Assembly: GCA_963978905.1 (NCBI GenBank)
Contig: OZ022257.1
Span: forward strand, 55,570,873-55,634,872
Length of the DNA stretch: 64,000 nucleotides
Reading direction: 5' to 3'
Origin: Trichostrongylus colubriformis
Taxonomy: Eukaryota; Nematoda; Chromadorea; Rhabditida; Trichostrongylidae
Below, piece after piece: positions 42,401 to 52,022 of the stretch (positions are counted from its first letter, which is position 1; every line of letters starts with the position of its first letter). A program made the position numbers and the translations under genes. The notes beneath the pieces were generated by a model that did not search any database, was not told where the DNA came from, and worked only from the letters and a program-made list of their open reading frames with translations.

Positions 42401-45400
42401 AATATTCATGTCATAAGGGAAAGGGAACTAAGAACAAATCAATTAAATGGATAAGTATACGTGATTTTCAGAGGAGTCTGTCGAAGCTGATAAGAAGGGA
42501 ACGACTATTCGCACTACTTCGAGTAAGAGCCTTGTCTTCTAAATAACATTTCCACGTAATATAAAGAATATACTTGGCAGGGATTTACGGCTCAGGAACC
42601 AGCATTTCCCATTGTGCCATGAGGAACACTACTATAATGACCAACATCTTAGCACAAGCGCAGGATTAAAGACCCCTAATAGGGTCTGTATCGTTAGAAC
42701 CTAACAGGAAGTGTGCCTTTAGCACAGGATTTCGCAACGTCAAGTGATCCAGTTGGGTCCTGGCGATTGCTGCTTCCACGATAAAATAGAGCCCCAAGGC
42801 ACGCCAATTGCTTTTGATTTACTATTATACTATGACACCTCCAGCTTCCACGCAATACACCGCACTCGGCACTCGGACTTCGCAACACCGCAGGCAGTTG
42901 CGAAGTCCTGTCATAGCGTTACACACCTCTAATGGATACTGTAATCTTGTGTACGTATTTGGCGACTTGACCCAGCGCAGTTGTTCAAAAGTTACATTCG
43001 CTAGTCCAAAACGAGGTCCGTGGATGCATTAGACGAACTAAAAGCTGAAGGGAAACTGAGCAAATCACCGTTTGTGCCTTCACCGCTAAATGGATAGCGC
43101 GAGGAGAAATTTACTTCTCAAGGGCGCGCCATGATTATCTTAGGTCAGGCCACTAGCGAACTGTTACCTTCACAGGTACAATGATGGATTTGACAGGGAG
43201 AGTTACATAAAATTGATCGCAATCGCAATATAAAATTGAAGTTAGAGATCCCGCTGGCGGTAAGTCGAAGAATAGGTGTTCTCAGATCTTCTAGTTAGTG
43301 TTCTTCTAGACTTAGCCTCATCAATTCCTTCTAAAGTTCGATAGCAACGAATCCGAATGCAAAATTCTTTTATATCACGTGAACCGTAACCGATGTGATT
43401 TACGCACAGCAAAATAATTTTAGAAGACTCTACACATCACGCCTAAAAATGATATACTAAGGATTGAGAGCTGCTGCAATGGTCTGGGGGTGGAAACAGC
43501 GCCGATAGTTTGGAGTTGAAACCCGCGACATAGGGCATGCCGGAAGGGTCCCGGGACGGTAGCCGCGACAACAGTTAAGACAGGACGCCGTGGCAGAAGT
43601 ACGGCTCAAACGTCACCCAAATATAGCGCCAAGGCGCCATTTGCAACACCTTTTGGGAGCTACACGTCGAAATGGCATCTTCAGTGAATTTTTTCAGGTG
43701 TGGACACTTCTCAGCTTACAGCTGTCGAGAAAACACAACTAGTGAACATTTCGCGTAAGTGGTCACTTTGTAGAGTAGCCATAAGTGGAGTCTTCTTGTA
43801 TGAATGTCGAGCAACGCATGGAAAGCATTCGCCGGAAGATCGGGTAGAATTTCATGGTCATCGTTGAAAAGGCATTGGGAAGGGCAAGTCGACCACATTG
43901 TTTTGCACGCCAGGGAGCGTGGCGCATCTCCCAGATATTCGAACTTGGCTACTGCGCGCTACGGCTGCCTTACTGCTGCTGCCTTTATGAATTTTTTGCG
44001 TGCGGAATGGCGTGACCGCTGCAATCAGTGGCCATCATCTTCGACCTCTCCTCATGGTGAATGCGGAGTATGCTTTTGAAAAATTGTGTATTATTTTCAG
44101 TGACAGCGGCAGCGCCAAAAAAAGTCGGTGAAATCTACCATGAAATAAAAATACCTACCCATCGTCGAAAAACCGTAACCGGTGAGCATAAGCTCATGTT
44201 TCAGAAAATGCTTCCGGTGATTTTGAAACAGTGAAATGTATTGATAGATTGCAATAGATTGCTTACTACTATTTGTAAAACGCTTCGTCCGTTCATCCGT
44301 CCCTTTATCGAACACGAAACTAGAAATTGCAAGAAAAAGAACCTGTGGAGATGGGGTCAATTTTGGGATGGGTAGGACATGTGGCATTAAATGAAAAGCA
44401 CACCAGCTTCTTAAAGACATCATAAGGGAGTAATTTTGGCTTACGGTAGAACAGACGTAGTGTGGACGAGTTCAAGTGCCCGCCATTGCACAAACTCGCC
44501 AATTTGACGTCTTGGCATGGTGCCAAGAGAAGATGTTTCCATTATAAAGTTGTTCATTCTTTTTACCTTCTCCTTTGTTCTTTCTTATATTGTTTCTAGA
44601 TGTACTTACATGAATGTTAATGTAGTTGGGAATGGCCGCTCCACTACGCTAGGAGTCAGGTGCTACAAATAAAGTTGGCCCGCGGCCGTCTCCTACAGCG
44701 GACAACTCGGAACGCCAGCGCGATGATGCGAATGAGGCGCGAATACACACCGCAGCGATGCACTTTTGAGTTCGGGTTTTTTCATCGATTATCGCTTCTA
44801 AATTTCTGCGTTCGTTACGAAATGCTCATTTCTTTGTATGTTTCTCTTGTTTCGGTTCCCTTTCCGGTTCCTTTAATTCCTGGCCCTAGCTCCGCCCATG
44901 GTGTGTGGAGCATGCGCCGTGCTACCCGGTCCTCGGACCGAAAGTTGTTGAATGGGCTGCAAACTGGTAAACGTGGAGAAAAGACGGGTTCAAGACAGCG
45001 ATGAACTTCTGAAAGACATGAGAGAAGTTTTTTTCACCTCCTTCTCATGTAAGCCAGAAAAAATCCCGGCTTATATTAGAGGGAGGTAACGAATACTAGA
45101 CTACACCAATCGATGAACACAGTTGGTCAGAGCAAGCTCTAGGGACCGTGAGTATCGATGATATCGATCGAAATTATTGGCTTTAGTGTAAAGGACGAGA
45201 AATGGTTGATGAACCATTCTAATGGATGGGTGATGCTGCAGTGGCGAAAACCCCATAGAGTAACGTACCAAAATGATAAGCAGTGATGAGCAGTGATTTT
45301 CACTTGTAATAGATATGTACTTAGTGGTATACACTGCGGTGCATAATGATAAAGCCACTCATAAATTGTTCTATACTTTCATAGTAAGATGTTTCTGGGA

Positions 45401-47464
45401 AACTTCTCAGGTATAGATTGTAGCAAATTTAATCGCGCATCTACACATAACACCAAACTTGAGCTTGAAATAACAGAACAAATTTATCTTCATTTTTTCA
45501 AAAAAATGCAGCTTTTCCGATGGTGCAAAATGATAAAGCCACCCTAAGTTATTCCGTCGCTTCTCATCTGTATTTGCTGAGACGTTTTGCTGCGGTAATG
45601 TTTTTCTTTTTCAGGTAATGGGGATAGGAAAACCCCTATCTGATTTCGAAAAAAGCCAAATTGTCGCAAAAAAAAAGCGGAGGGATAGTCAAATCGTCAA
45701 TTGCGCAAGAATTTAACCGCAGCCACACAGTTGTCGACAACTTTCTCAAGGATCCTGAACTGAGAAGAGTTCTGGGCGATCTCCTTCACTTTCCGAGAAG
45801 GATAAGCGCCGCATTCTCAGAAAAAGTATCGAATTTCACCAAGTCAAGCTCCGATACCAGGTCTTCTTTGGAGCTAAACGTCTCTAAAACAACTGTTTTG
45901 CGGGTTCTGAAAAAAAGTGCAAGTTTATCTCGCGACAGAAAATGAGGAAAGCACCATTCATGACACGAGAACACCGCAAAAATCGAGTGCAGTTCGTCAA
46001 AACATGCAGCCGAGGGTCTGGAGTAAGGTAGGGTATTAGGTCGTAGAATCCTTCTTGCTTTCATATGATGTTTTTCCTCTCCAGATTGTTTTGTAAGGCT
46101 GAAGGAGACACTCCGATATTACTGGCATGATCTAAGAAAGGACAAGCTACGATTTTTTAGAAGGAATTTCAAAGGAGGGGGCGTTGTGGTGTGGGCCGCC
46201 ATTTCATCGAAGAAACGTCCGAAGTTATGTTTTGTTCCTAAAAAGATGAGTTCCCCCGGTTACCAAGTGGTCATGCGCCGTGCACTTATCCCGTTCTGGC
46301 GTGAAAATCGAAGCTGAAATCTTGTTTTCATGCAAGATAAGGGCACAGCCAGAGCACAATTGCATGGTTCAGCCGTCATTGAATAAGGCTCCTGCGCTGG
46401 CCGGCAAATAGCCCAGGCCTTAATCCGATGGAAAATGTATGGCGCTTCATGGTGCGACGGATTTATGCAGATAACAGGGAAATCCAAGGAGTTAAGGAGC
46501 TCAAAAAGGCTATAATCCACGCGTGGCACCAAGTGGACCAAGATCTTATTAATAATCTTTACATGAGTCTAGACAATCGGATTTTTCAGGTTATTCGGAG
46601 AGAAGGAAGGCCAACGGATTATTAGAGTAGCGTATTGTCCCTCTGTTGTTTACGAGTTGTTAAAATTCCTTACTGGCTTTATCATTTTGCACCATCGGAA
46701 AAGCTGCATTTTTTGAAAAAATGAAGATAAATTTGTTCTGTTATTTCAAGCTCAAGTTTGGTATTGATGTGTAGATGCGCGATCAAATTTGCTACAATCT
46801 ATACCTGAGAGGTTTCCCAGAAACATCTTACTATGAAAGTTTATGAACAATTTATGAGTGGCTTTATCATTATGCACCGCAGTGTATACAGAAGTTCCGT
46901 TTGAGAGCAGTTCCGTTTGGCCTACTGATGCCCATCGTATGATGCAGTGGTGGTGTGTGCGAGCCAATTCGAGAAAGGTTGCTGAATCAAGGCAACAGGA
47001 ATAACAAATCGAATATTCAAGGAGATGCCCTGAAAAAGCCAAAACACCATGTGTTGCACAACTCGCGGTGAAAAAAGGCACTTCAACTTTACAGTCCATT
47101 TCTCACGGCCTGTCAGGTGGTGGCCTACGGTCTTCGATGAACGTGTATCAAAGTCTCTCACCCCGCCACACACCCTCACTCTCGCCACGTACTCCCTCAA
47201 CCAAGTCCATGGGCCACGTCCTGCCAGTGGGAAGTGAACTGTAGGCGTAGCTTTGTACCAGTCTGTTGACTCCATAGTCAAGCTTTCCCAGAATTATACC
47301 TGCTCGAAAGTCAGTCTACAAGGGATAATATGAAGCATCTGCATTCACTTTCAGAAGAGTTCTCAACGACTCAGGTATCGGATGAATACAAGACAAGAAG
47401 AGCTAAACAACTAGAGGAAGTAGAAAAGCAGCAAGTACAGAAACCTGAAAAATCTTTGAAGTAG
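36363..47464 (+). CDS. Micro-exon gene: tandem phase-1 exons encoding Lys-rich modules
   Basis: Fourteen exons: 36363-36461, 36527-36595, 36632-36688, 38636-38692, 38984-39040, 39644-39697, 40407-40463, 41666-41728, 42060-42110, 42215-42283, 42472-42522, 43698-43754, 44101-44181, 47355-47464. The first thirteen are 51-99 nt, all multiples of three, all in phase 1 on both sides; the last ends in TAG. The modules are related: an acidic/small start (EGSAET, EESIG, EEDDK), a Lys run, and Gly-Ser-Arg/Ser at the junction, e.g. EGSAETPGGKKKSRVTGSR. The predicted polypeptide is at least 309 residues, hydrophilic, low complexity and strongly basic; no known domain is recognised. Symmetric exons allow any exon to be skipped without a frame change. 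The 5' exon and start codon were not found. Function unknown; architecture recalls micro-exon genes of schistosomes, which is an analogy only. Confidence 0.68.
36527..36595 (+). CDS. Micro-exon 2 (69 nt)
   Basis: After ACATTCCAG; donor GTAAAA. Reads YKRSQGSVGDYKVENYNEKE then RC. Only 36 nt separate it from the next exon, and those 36 nt are an open frame in phase, so the intron may be retained. Confidence 0.45.
36632..36688 (+). CDS. Micro-exon 3 (57 nt)
   Basis: After TTTCTTTCAG; donor GTGAGT. Reads ETTEAETVRKKAHPRAGS with Arg completed at the junction. Phase 1 both sides. Confidence 0.65.
36717..36850. mobile_element. Mariner terminal fragment
   Basis: TAGGTTGTCCCAAAGTCTTG and the following 120 bp match the left end of the mariner at 32254-33122 (shared AGGCAACAACGTAT, CTCTGCCAC). 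Lies in the intron after micro-exon 3. Confidence 0.75.
37078..37300. repeat. GC-rich dispersed repeat fragment
   Basis: Starts TTAAAGGCACTTTCCGCG, which resembles foldback ends, and contains AACTGGGACCCCGCCCACCA similar in style to the core of 1961-2392. Frames on the - strand lack gene features. Confidence 0.35.
37590..37660 (+). other. Possible decayed micro-exon unit
   Basis: GAAGGCGAAACGAGAAAGAA reads EGETRKKKSPKNT, similar to the EGSAET...KKKS modules, but no acceptor and donor give phase 1 on both sides. May be a dead copy in the array. Confidence 0.25.
37834..38463. mobile_element. Repeat family R1 copy bounded by tRNA-like inverted ends
   Basis: About 630 bp. The right end (38372-38463) and the reverse complement of the left end (37834-37920) align: ATTAGCACATATGC versus ATTAACACATATGC, then GTTCGAGTCCCGTCCGAGA versus GTTCGGGTCCGTCCGAGA, then GAAGCTTTTGC in both. 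The interior is R1 sequence also present at 7900-8470. Confidence 0.6.
38372..38442 (+). other. tRNA-like sequence (probably transposon-derived pseudogene)
   Basis: A perfect 7-bp acceptor stem (GTCTCGG with CCGAGAC), a 4-bp D stem (GTGC/GCAC), an ATGC/GCAT anticodon stem with loop ACGAAAA, and a TTCGAGT T-loop whose stem is only partly paired. GAA in the anticodon position would be Phe, but position 33 is C instead of U. Its place as the end of a repeat argues against a working tRNA gene. Confidence 0.35.
38636..38692 (+). CDS. Micro-exon 4 (57 nt)
   Basis: After TTGTTTAG; donor GTAAGA. Reads EGSAETPGGKKKSRVTGS with Arg completed at each junction. Confidence 0.7.
38984..39040 (+). CDS. Micro-exon 5 (57 nt)
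   Basis: Recent duplicate of micro-exon 4: EGSAETLGEKKKSRVTGS. Acceptor TTATTTAG, donor GTAAGA. Confidence 0.7.
39644..39697 (+). CDS. Micro-exon 6 (54 nt)
   Basis: After AGTTGCAG; donor GTGAGT. Reads EGSAERIQEKKKNLSGS, clearly related to micro-exons 4 and 5. Confidence 0.7.
40407..40463 (+). CDS. Micro-exon 7 (57 nt)
   Basis: After GATATTTCAG; donor GTAGGT. Reads EGSAETVRDKNNASKPGS; starts and ends like micro-exons 4-6. Confidence 0.7.
40782..40908. mobile_element. MITE with ACAGTCCATTTC-type ends, copy 2
   Basis: Starts TACAGTCCATTTCCCGACG, ends GTACTGGACTGTA, and shares CGCCACACACC and CACCCAAGTC with the copies at 47090-47243 and 34986-35137. Intronic. Confidence 0.7.
41401..41538. mobile_element. 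Small MITE related to 5420-5591
   Basis: GGCATTGTTCGGGGTTCGCG with GATTCAGGCG at the left and TGAACAGTGCTT at the right repeat the end motifs of the 5420-5591 foldback. Confidence 0.45.
41666..41728 (+). CDS. Micro-exon 8 (63 nt)
   Basis: After ACCGTTCAG; donor GTAAGT. Reads ESIGKDKKEKILRHSAEAGS. Phase 1 both sides. Confidence 0.65.
42060..42110 (+). CDS. Micro-exon 9 (51 nt)
   Basis: After TTGTTTAG; donor GTAGGT. Reads EDDKKGKRSQLKPSGS with Arg at the junction. Confidence 0.65.
42215..42283 (+). CDS. Micro-exon 10 (69 nt)
   Basis: After ATGCTTTAG; weak donor GTTGGT. Reads EPASTEKDKKEKKLPATSES then TS. Phase 1 both sides. Confidence 0.55.
42472..42522 (+). CDS. Micro-exon 11 (51 nt)
   Basis: After GATTTTCAG; donor GTAAGA. 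Reads ESVEADKKGTTIRTTS. Confidence 0.65.
43698..43754 (+). CDS. Micro-exon 12 (57 nt)
   Basis: After TTTTTTCAG; donor GTAAGT. Reads VDTSQLTAVEKTQLVNIS with Arg at the junction; less Lys-rich than the others. Confidence 0.6.
44101..44181 (+). CDS. Micro-exon 13 (81 nt)
   Basis: After TTATTTTCAG; donor GTGAGC. Reads TAAAPKKVGEIYHEIKIPTH then RRKTVT; basic. Confidence 0.6.
44182..45328. other. Intron sequence with GC-rich repeat; no exon seen
   Basis: Around 44660-45000 is a GC-rich dispersed-repeat-like stretch. The frame near 44962 reads TGKRGEKTGSR, similar to module ends, but has no GT donor (GGTTCAAGA) and no acceptor, so it may be a decayed unit. Confidence 0.25.
45329..46888 (+). mobile_element. 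Tc1-family transposon with 213-bp terminal inverted repeats, decayed
   Basis: TIRs at 45329-45541 and 46674-46888, starting TATACACTGCGGTGCATAAT. They are nearly identical to each other. The interior on the + strand encodes a broken Tc1 transposase: a helix-turn-helix part (KPLSDFEKSQIVAKKK; SSIAQEFNRSHTVVDNFLKD) at about 45620-45945 and a C-terminal part (WPANSPGLNPMENVWRFMVR) at about 46400-46625, with frameshifts and stops between. It sits in the intron before the last exon of the micro-exon gene. Confidence 0.88.
45620..46625 (+). pseudogene. Tc1 transposase pseudogene
   Basis: DNA-binding half and the NSPGLNPMENVW catalytic-Glu region are recognisable (the family has D-D-E with SPDLNPIE). 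Several frameshifts and stops between about 45945 and 46390 make it non-functional. Confidence 0.8.
47090..47243. mobile_element. MITE with ACAGTCCATTTC-type ends, copy 3
   Basis: TACAGTCCATTTCTCACGG at the left, GAAGTGAACTGTA at the right, with CCGCCACACACCC and CCAAGTCCATGGGCCACG inside. Confidence 0.7.
47355..47464 (+). CDS. Last exon of the micro-exon gene
   Basis: After CACTTTCAG. In the phase-1 frame it reads EFSTTQVSDEYKTRRAKQLE then a Gln/Glu/Lys-rich helix-like tail ending EKSLK and TAG at 47462-47464. The sequence over the stop (GTAGGTTTT) could alternatively be a donor at 47461, in phase 2; the stop is preferred because phase 2 breaks the pattern. Confidence 0.55.
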
Positions 47465-47507
47465 GTTTTGCCATGAAGGAGCTAAATTTTAGTCTCATAA
47501 CGAAAGT

Positions 47508-48438
47508 ACAGGGCGGGGCAAAATTATGAAAACTATATTGATGCCACCCAAAAACTTTATTTCAGCTTGGACAAAAAAGTAATCATCATCGATTTAATCC
47601 TCAGAAAAAACAGAACAAAACCACACCTCTTTTTTTTCAAAACAAGCCGATTTACTTCGACACAGGCTCTAAGACGCTCCGGAAACGCGTTGACCGTGGC
47701 GTGGAGGTAGTCTTCGTCCTACTCATCCCATGCTTTCCCCAGTGCTGCCTCCAGAGAATTGAGGTCGTGATGAGGTTTCAGCATGCTTTTGACTCGAGGA
47801 CGCTCCATACAGAGAAATCGAGTGGGGTAAGGTCCGGCGAACTGGGATGCCGTTCATCAAAAGCGATAGAATCAGGGAAATTTTCCTTGCACCGCTCATG
47901 GACATCTTGGCCTCGTGAGCAGGGGAACTGTCTTGTTGATGGCACCCTTTCTTATATCCAAAGGCCTCTGGGCCCACAGTAGGACTTCGTCCTTCAGAAT
48001 GTCCAAATAGTGTTCGCGTTGACCTTGACTCCCTGTGGAACGAAGACCAGCGGTGAACGAAGACCACGCAGATGATCGCGCATCTTCTTGATTTTCGCCT
48101 GCCTTGGTCGTCACAGAAGTCGGTCTCCCACGTCCTGGTCGGTCGGAAAGGTTTCCTGATTCTGTAAACATTGCGATTGTTCTCGCAACAAGACTTCTTG
48201 GTACCTTCAGCCGGCGGGAGATGTCAACTGCTTGGAGTCCTTGAAGGTGCAGGTCGATGATGGAAGTCCGGTGAAGGGATGGCCTTGTCATTTTAGATCA
48301 AATATGAAATTTTCGTGTTGGTTAGTAGAGAAGGTTGCGCTGAATCGAATAAAAACAAGCAAGAGCTTTTCAAATGCGGAAAGCGCCTCCGGGGTCGCTG
48401 CCGCGCCTAGTTTCCGTAATTTTACCCCACCCGTACTG
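47508..48438 (-). mobile_element. Internally deleted Tc1/mariner element
   Basis: Inverted ends ACAGGGCGGGGCAAAATTAT and, from the right, CAGTACGGGTGGGGTAAAAT. On the - strand an HTH domain starts at about 48291 (TSIIDLHLQGLQAVDISRRL, VPRSLVARTIAMFTESG, RPGRGRPTSV) and is joined directly to a late catalytic segment (REHYLDILKDEVLLWAQ, then KKGCHQQDSSPAHEAKM and a SPDLTPLDFSVWS-like segment in shifted frames). The middle including the first catalytic Asp is missing. It lies 43 bp after the stop of the micro-exon gene. Confidence 0.82.
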
Positions 48439-49530
48439 CTACAACACTATCATCGGGAGTCTATTCTCTCTTTATTCACATTTTACGATATATTTTAATT
48501 AAATTACATTTGCAACAGTAACGACCCAATAAAATTCAAGGCCACTTCTCGCTATGGCATTTGTGGGTGCAGCGGTTGTCATCATTTTGCATTTCATACT
48601 TATGCACATTCTTGCTACCATACCAGATGTCCAGGTATGCACTTTTTTCCTCCGATTTACCAAACAAGTAAACTGCACGGAACCCAGAGGTACATACAAA
48701 CTGGGCAGATTACAGTAATCCATGTGTGCGTAGCAACCATAAGCATCACATCACAGATTTACGTGGTTTTTGCGTGTTTATTTGTGGACAAAGCACAGTC
48801 AAATGGGAGAGGGGCACATCATGTATGAAGCTTGCCGCTGCCTTCGCGTTGCCACATAAATTATTGAGAAAGAAATCATCTTACCTTATTCAATGAACCT
48901 TCAGATTATTCGAAATAAGATTCCATGTCGTCAAACAACACGCAAAAGGTTGCAGGTTATGACAGAAAATATAGATTGCTCTCTGATGATCAAGTTAGTT
49001 AGCATCACTTTTTTATTTACCTGGGATCAGTAATCTGTACACATTATTCGACGTCTGATGTTGATTACATCAAGTTCGAGGTCGTGTTAAGGGATCTAGG
49101 ACTACCGTATGGCATGCGGACATGCTGTATTAATGCGCATTGTTTCTTGTCTGCACAAGAGTAACACAGGATTTGGAGAGGAGAAGGGGATGAAGCATCA
49201 CCGCGCCGTTTGGGTTCGCGTTCATCAGAATACGTTAAGCTAGTGAGAACATATACGGTAATCCACTGCTACACTTTGCCATCGATCCTCCATGTACTCC
49301 CTGTACCCCACCACATGAGAATGTGTAAGGATTTAACATATACAATTACAACAAGGTCACAATCCATTACAAGTCCAGACACGATGCTATGTGAAGCGCA
49401 TTGAATGAGTTTCGGTGGAGGAAAAATTTCCTGTATCATATAACTACTAGAATGCTCTGTATAATGACAAAGCACCCCTGAAATCTGAAAAACTCCTCGT
49501 GAAATACAATTTTCCTGATATGCTAGCGAG
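48439..49530. other. No gene recognised
   Basis: AT-rich intergenic sequence; short frames only. Confidence 0.35.
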
Positions 49531-49790
49531 GTTGTTAGGTGGAACATTTATCGACGGCCTCACGTCTCGACCAGATCGTTTTTCTCGAAGGCGAAAATGT
49601 GGCTCAAGTTTTGGGATTTTATCCACTACACCAAAGGCTTTATCTCCTTAGCGTTTCTGATGGAACATCAGAGAAACCGTCAAAGAGACCCTGTACGAGA
49701 GAACAGAACTCACTCATTCTACCACCGCGAAAGCGGAACGCCGCCACTACGTGTCAGTTATTGTCAGTGAATGAGAGATGCCGTATTATC
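49530..49790 (+). mobile_element. Penelope-like retroelement fragment 1
   Basis: AAACCGTCAAAGAGACCCTG, TACGAGAGAACAG and GTCAGTTATTGTCAGTGAAT match, in order, the reverse strand of 51560-51650, which leads into a GIY-YIG endonuclease remnant. Reads SEKPSKRPCTREQ in one frame. Only a piece is left. Confidence 0.5.
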
Positions 49791-49899
49791 CTTATACATC
49801 CAACTATATATAATCTGTTTGTCTGTCTGTGTGTATGTTCGTCGGTATGTTTGTCACGAAATCATACCTTGCATCGTAGCGAAGTGGGATTCTGAGCTT

Positions 49900-50330
49900 T
49901 GCAAGTGATATAGGAGGTGCTAAGGGAAGCCCATCGCTGTAAGACCGAAAGTGATAGCAGCTGATAAGGGCTTATAAGAGGCCTAGAAAGGCGAATGTCA
50001 TCAAAGTGTTTCGCCTTCCCCTTTGACCCTAGAGCGTAAGCCTTCATAGCTGTTGTGCGGGGTCGGACGTGGACATCAAGGGTGGGTGATCCGCATTGAT
50101 AATGGTTGATAAGATTCTATAAGGCCAGTGAACACAGGTCTCATGCGAAGTGGGACGGTGGTGGGTGATCCAGCTTGATGATGCAGCTGATAAGATCTAA
50201 TATGAGGCGTGTTGTAGTAGGTGATACGGAGACCTTAACGTGTCGGATTGAATCTGATAACGACTGCTCATTGCTGATAAGAGCCGTTGGGAAGGGATCG
50301 GATCGGGTAAAATCCAGTACACCGCTGACT
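49900..50330. repeat. Degenerate tandem repeat (GCTGATAAGGNTTATAAG-type)
   Basis: Repeated variants of GGGTGATCCGCATTGATAAT and CTGATAAGA(T/G)(C/T)TAATA about every 60-100 bp. Related single units occur near 18280-18470 and 35310-35350. Confidence 0.5.
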
Positions 50331-50775
50331 GCTACTGCACGACCGCTACAATAGAAGCGTCTGATGAGCAGCATCATTGTGTGAACATATTTTGGTTATG
50401 TTGTTATATCTGTTGCCGTTGTATCGACCGCCAAATTGCCTAGCGTTTCGAATAATGGTGGATATCCTTTGATAATACGATATACTACATGGATGATCAA
50501 CACACGATCTAGATTTGTGATAAAACATTTTGACCGCGACTGTTTTGATTCAGTGGCAGTTTATCGTACGATTCTCAGTTTAATTCCTTTATTATACAAC
50601 AGGATTATACACAAGTTAACTATTTTACAATAATAGCTACATCCAATTCGTATTACTTGTTAACATTGTTCGTTGTCGTGTAGATTTGTAGGTTGTGGAC
50701 AGGTGGCAGGTCCACCGGCGTGTTCTTGTCTTGTCTTGTGCGGCAAGGCCGCTTGTCGGGCAAAGAGCCTGAACA

Positions 50776-50901
50776 GGGAGAGAGAGAGACAGAGAGACAG
50801 AGAGAGACAGAGAGAGGGAGAGAGGAGAAGTCACTCACCGGTAAGTCCGACACTGACTGAATTGAACTGAACTGAACTGAACAGAACTGAACTAAACTGA
50901 C
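50776..50901. repeat. Simple repeats: GAGACA purine tract and GAACT repeat
   Basis: 50776-50829 is a GA-rich tract (GAGAGAGACAGAGAGACAG); 50853-50901 is a run of TGAACTGAACTGAACTGAAC. The Ser-Leu-rich frames here are by-products. Confidence 0.9.
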
Positions 50902-51334
50902 TTGCACCTCCCCCGAACGCGGTATTTGTACCCCCATGTGGGCGGTACAAACCTTGTCTCAGGTGGCCATAAAAGTATCTGCTTGACCATTGAACGCTTA
51001 CTGCGTGTATGCTGGCGTTGAGAGATGCAGGTACCAAGAGGCACCTAGCCGCTTCCTCGTGATCATGACTGCAGAGTCATGACAGCGACTGAACATACTT
51101 CGTTATCCAAAGAATATAAACGGAAACCATACGACGGCTAAACCACGTGAAAATCCAAATAGTGACAGGCCTACGCAGGAAGACGAGTTGAGCAAGCGCT
51201 CAGTACTGCGCTTAGCACGACGTGAAGTCATGCGATGCGGATTTCTTCAACATCGGTTGATCATTATCATCTTGCCATTCGCGCAGTACTGTGCGATATA
51301 GTGTAATAGGGACATGCATGTCTCCGCCCTTACA

Positions 51335-51785
51335 TCAGTGGCTCGCAATGTGACGCAAATGGCAAGAGATCAATCGTAATGAATAAGCACTCATTTTAGT
51401 TCTCATACTTGGCTTTCTTGCCAAAATCCAAAACGTTTCAAGCGCTTTCGTGGCAAAAATCTCAGTCTCGCATTCCAGAATTCTGCACATGACATCAAAG
51501 TCCTTTCCGCCATGCTCCTCGGTCATGTGCTCTCCCAGAGGTTTCTTGTCCTATTCTCTCATTCACTGACAATAACTGTAACGAAGTGTCGGCGCTCCGC
51601 CTTCGCATCGTCCCCTCGTACAGGGTCTCTTCGGCGGTTTCCTCGATGTTCGGCGGTTCTCTCGCAAATTCTCGTCAGAAAAAGGCTCACACTTCCGCAG
51701 GATCACGCAGACAGTCCTCGTCGTCACATTAAGTTCCAATGGACTTCCTGCGATCTTAAGATCCTGCTGCCGAACAAGACCCAGT
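51335..51785 (-). mobile_element. Penelope-like retroelement fragment 2 (GIY-YIG endonuclease end)
   Basis: On the - strand, HGGKDFDVMCRILECETEIF and KALETFWILARKPSM match the C-terminal part of the GIY-YIG endonuclease of Penelope-like elements (pattern FDV.V.IL..E.....K.LE.FWI....P.M). The upstream 250 bp (RKPPKRPCTRG) matches fragment 1. Frames are broken. Confidence 0.6.
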
Positions 51786-52022
51786 AGAAATTGACACTGC
51801 GCTTATGTCTATCGGGAAGCAAAGGACTTCACTCACTGCCTCCACTCTCCAATCAAACTGGTGAAGCCGCTGCAACTTTCGCGACATAAGGCAATTCCTC
51901 GAATTCACCTCAAGATAAGGGCAGGAGAATCCGTTTCTTGGATATATGAACTAAATAGTTAGAAGTATTAATGAGAAAAAAATCCAAAAGTGCGTGTATA
52001 TAAGGGCAGCCGTTCTTTTCAG

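Noticed and set aside
43195..43259. Extra micro-exon (GELHKIDRNRNIKLKLEIPL) before a GTAAGT donor
   Set aside because: Phase 0 on both sides, unlike all array exons, and no module similarity; left out for lack of support.
49640..49745. Exon-like segment reading DGTSEKPSKRPCTREQ that resembles the micro-exon modules
   Set aside because: The same DNA occurs on the reverse strand at 51560-51650 next to a GIY-YIG endonuclease remnant, so it is part of a Penelope-like element; splice phases also do not fit.
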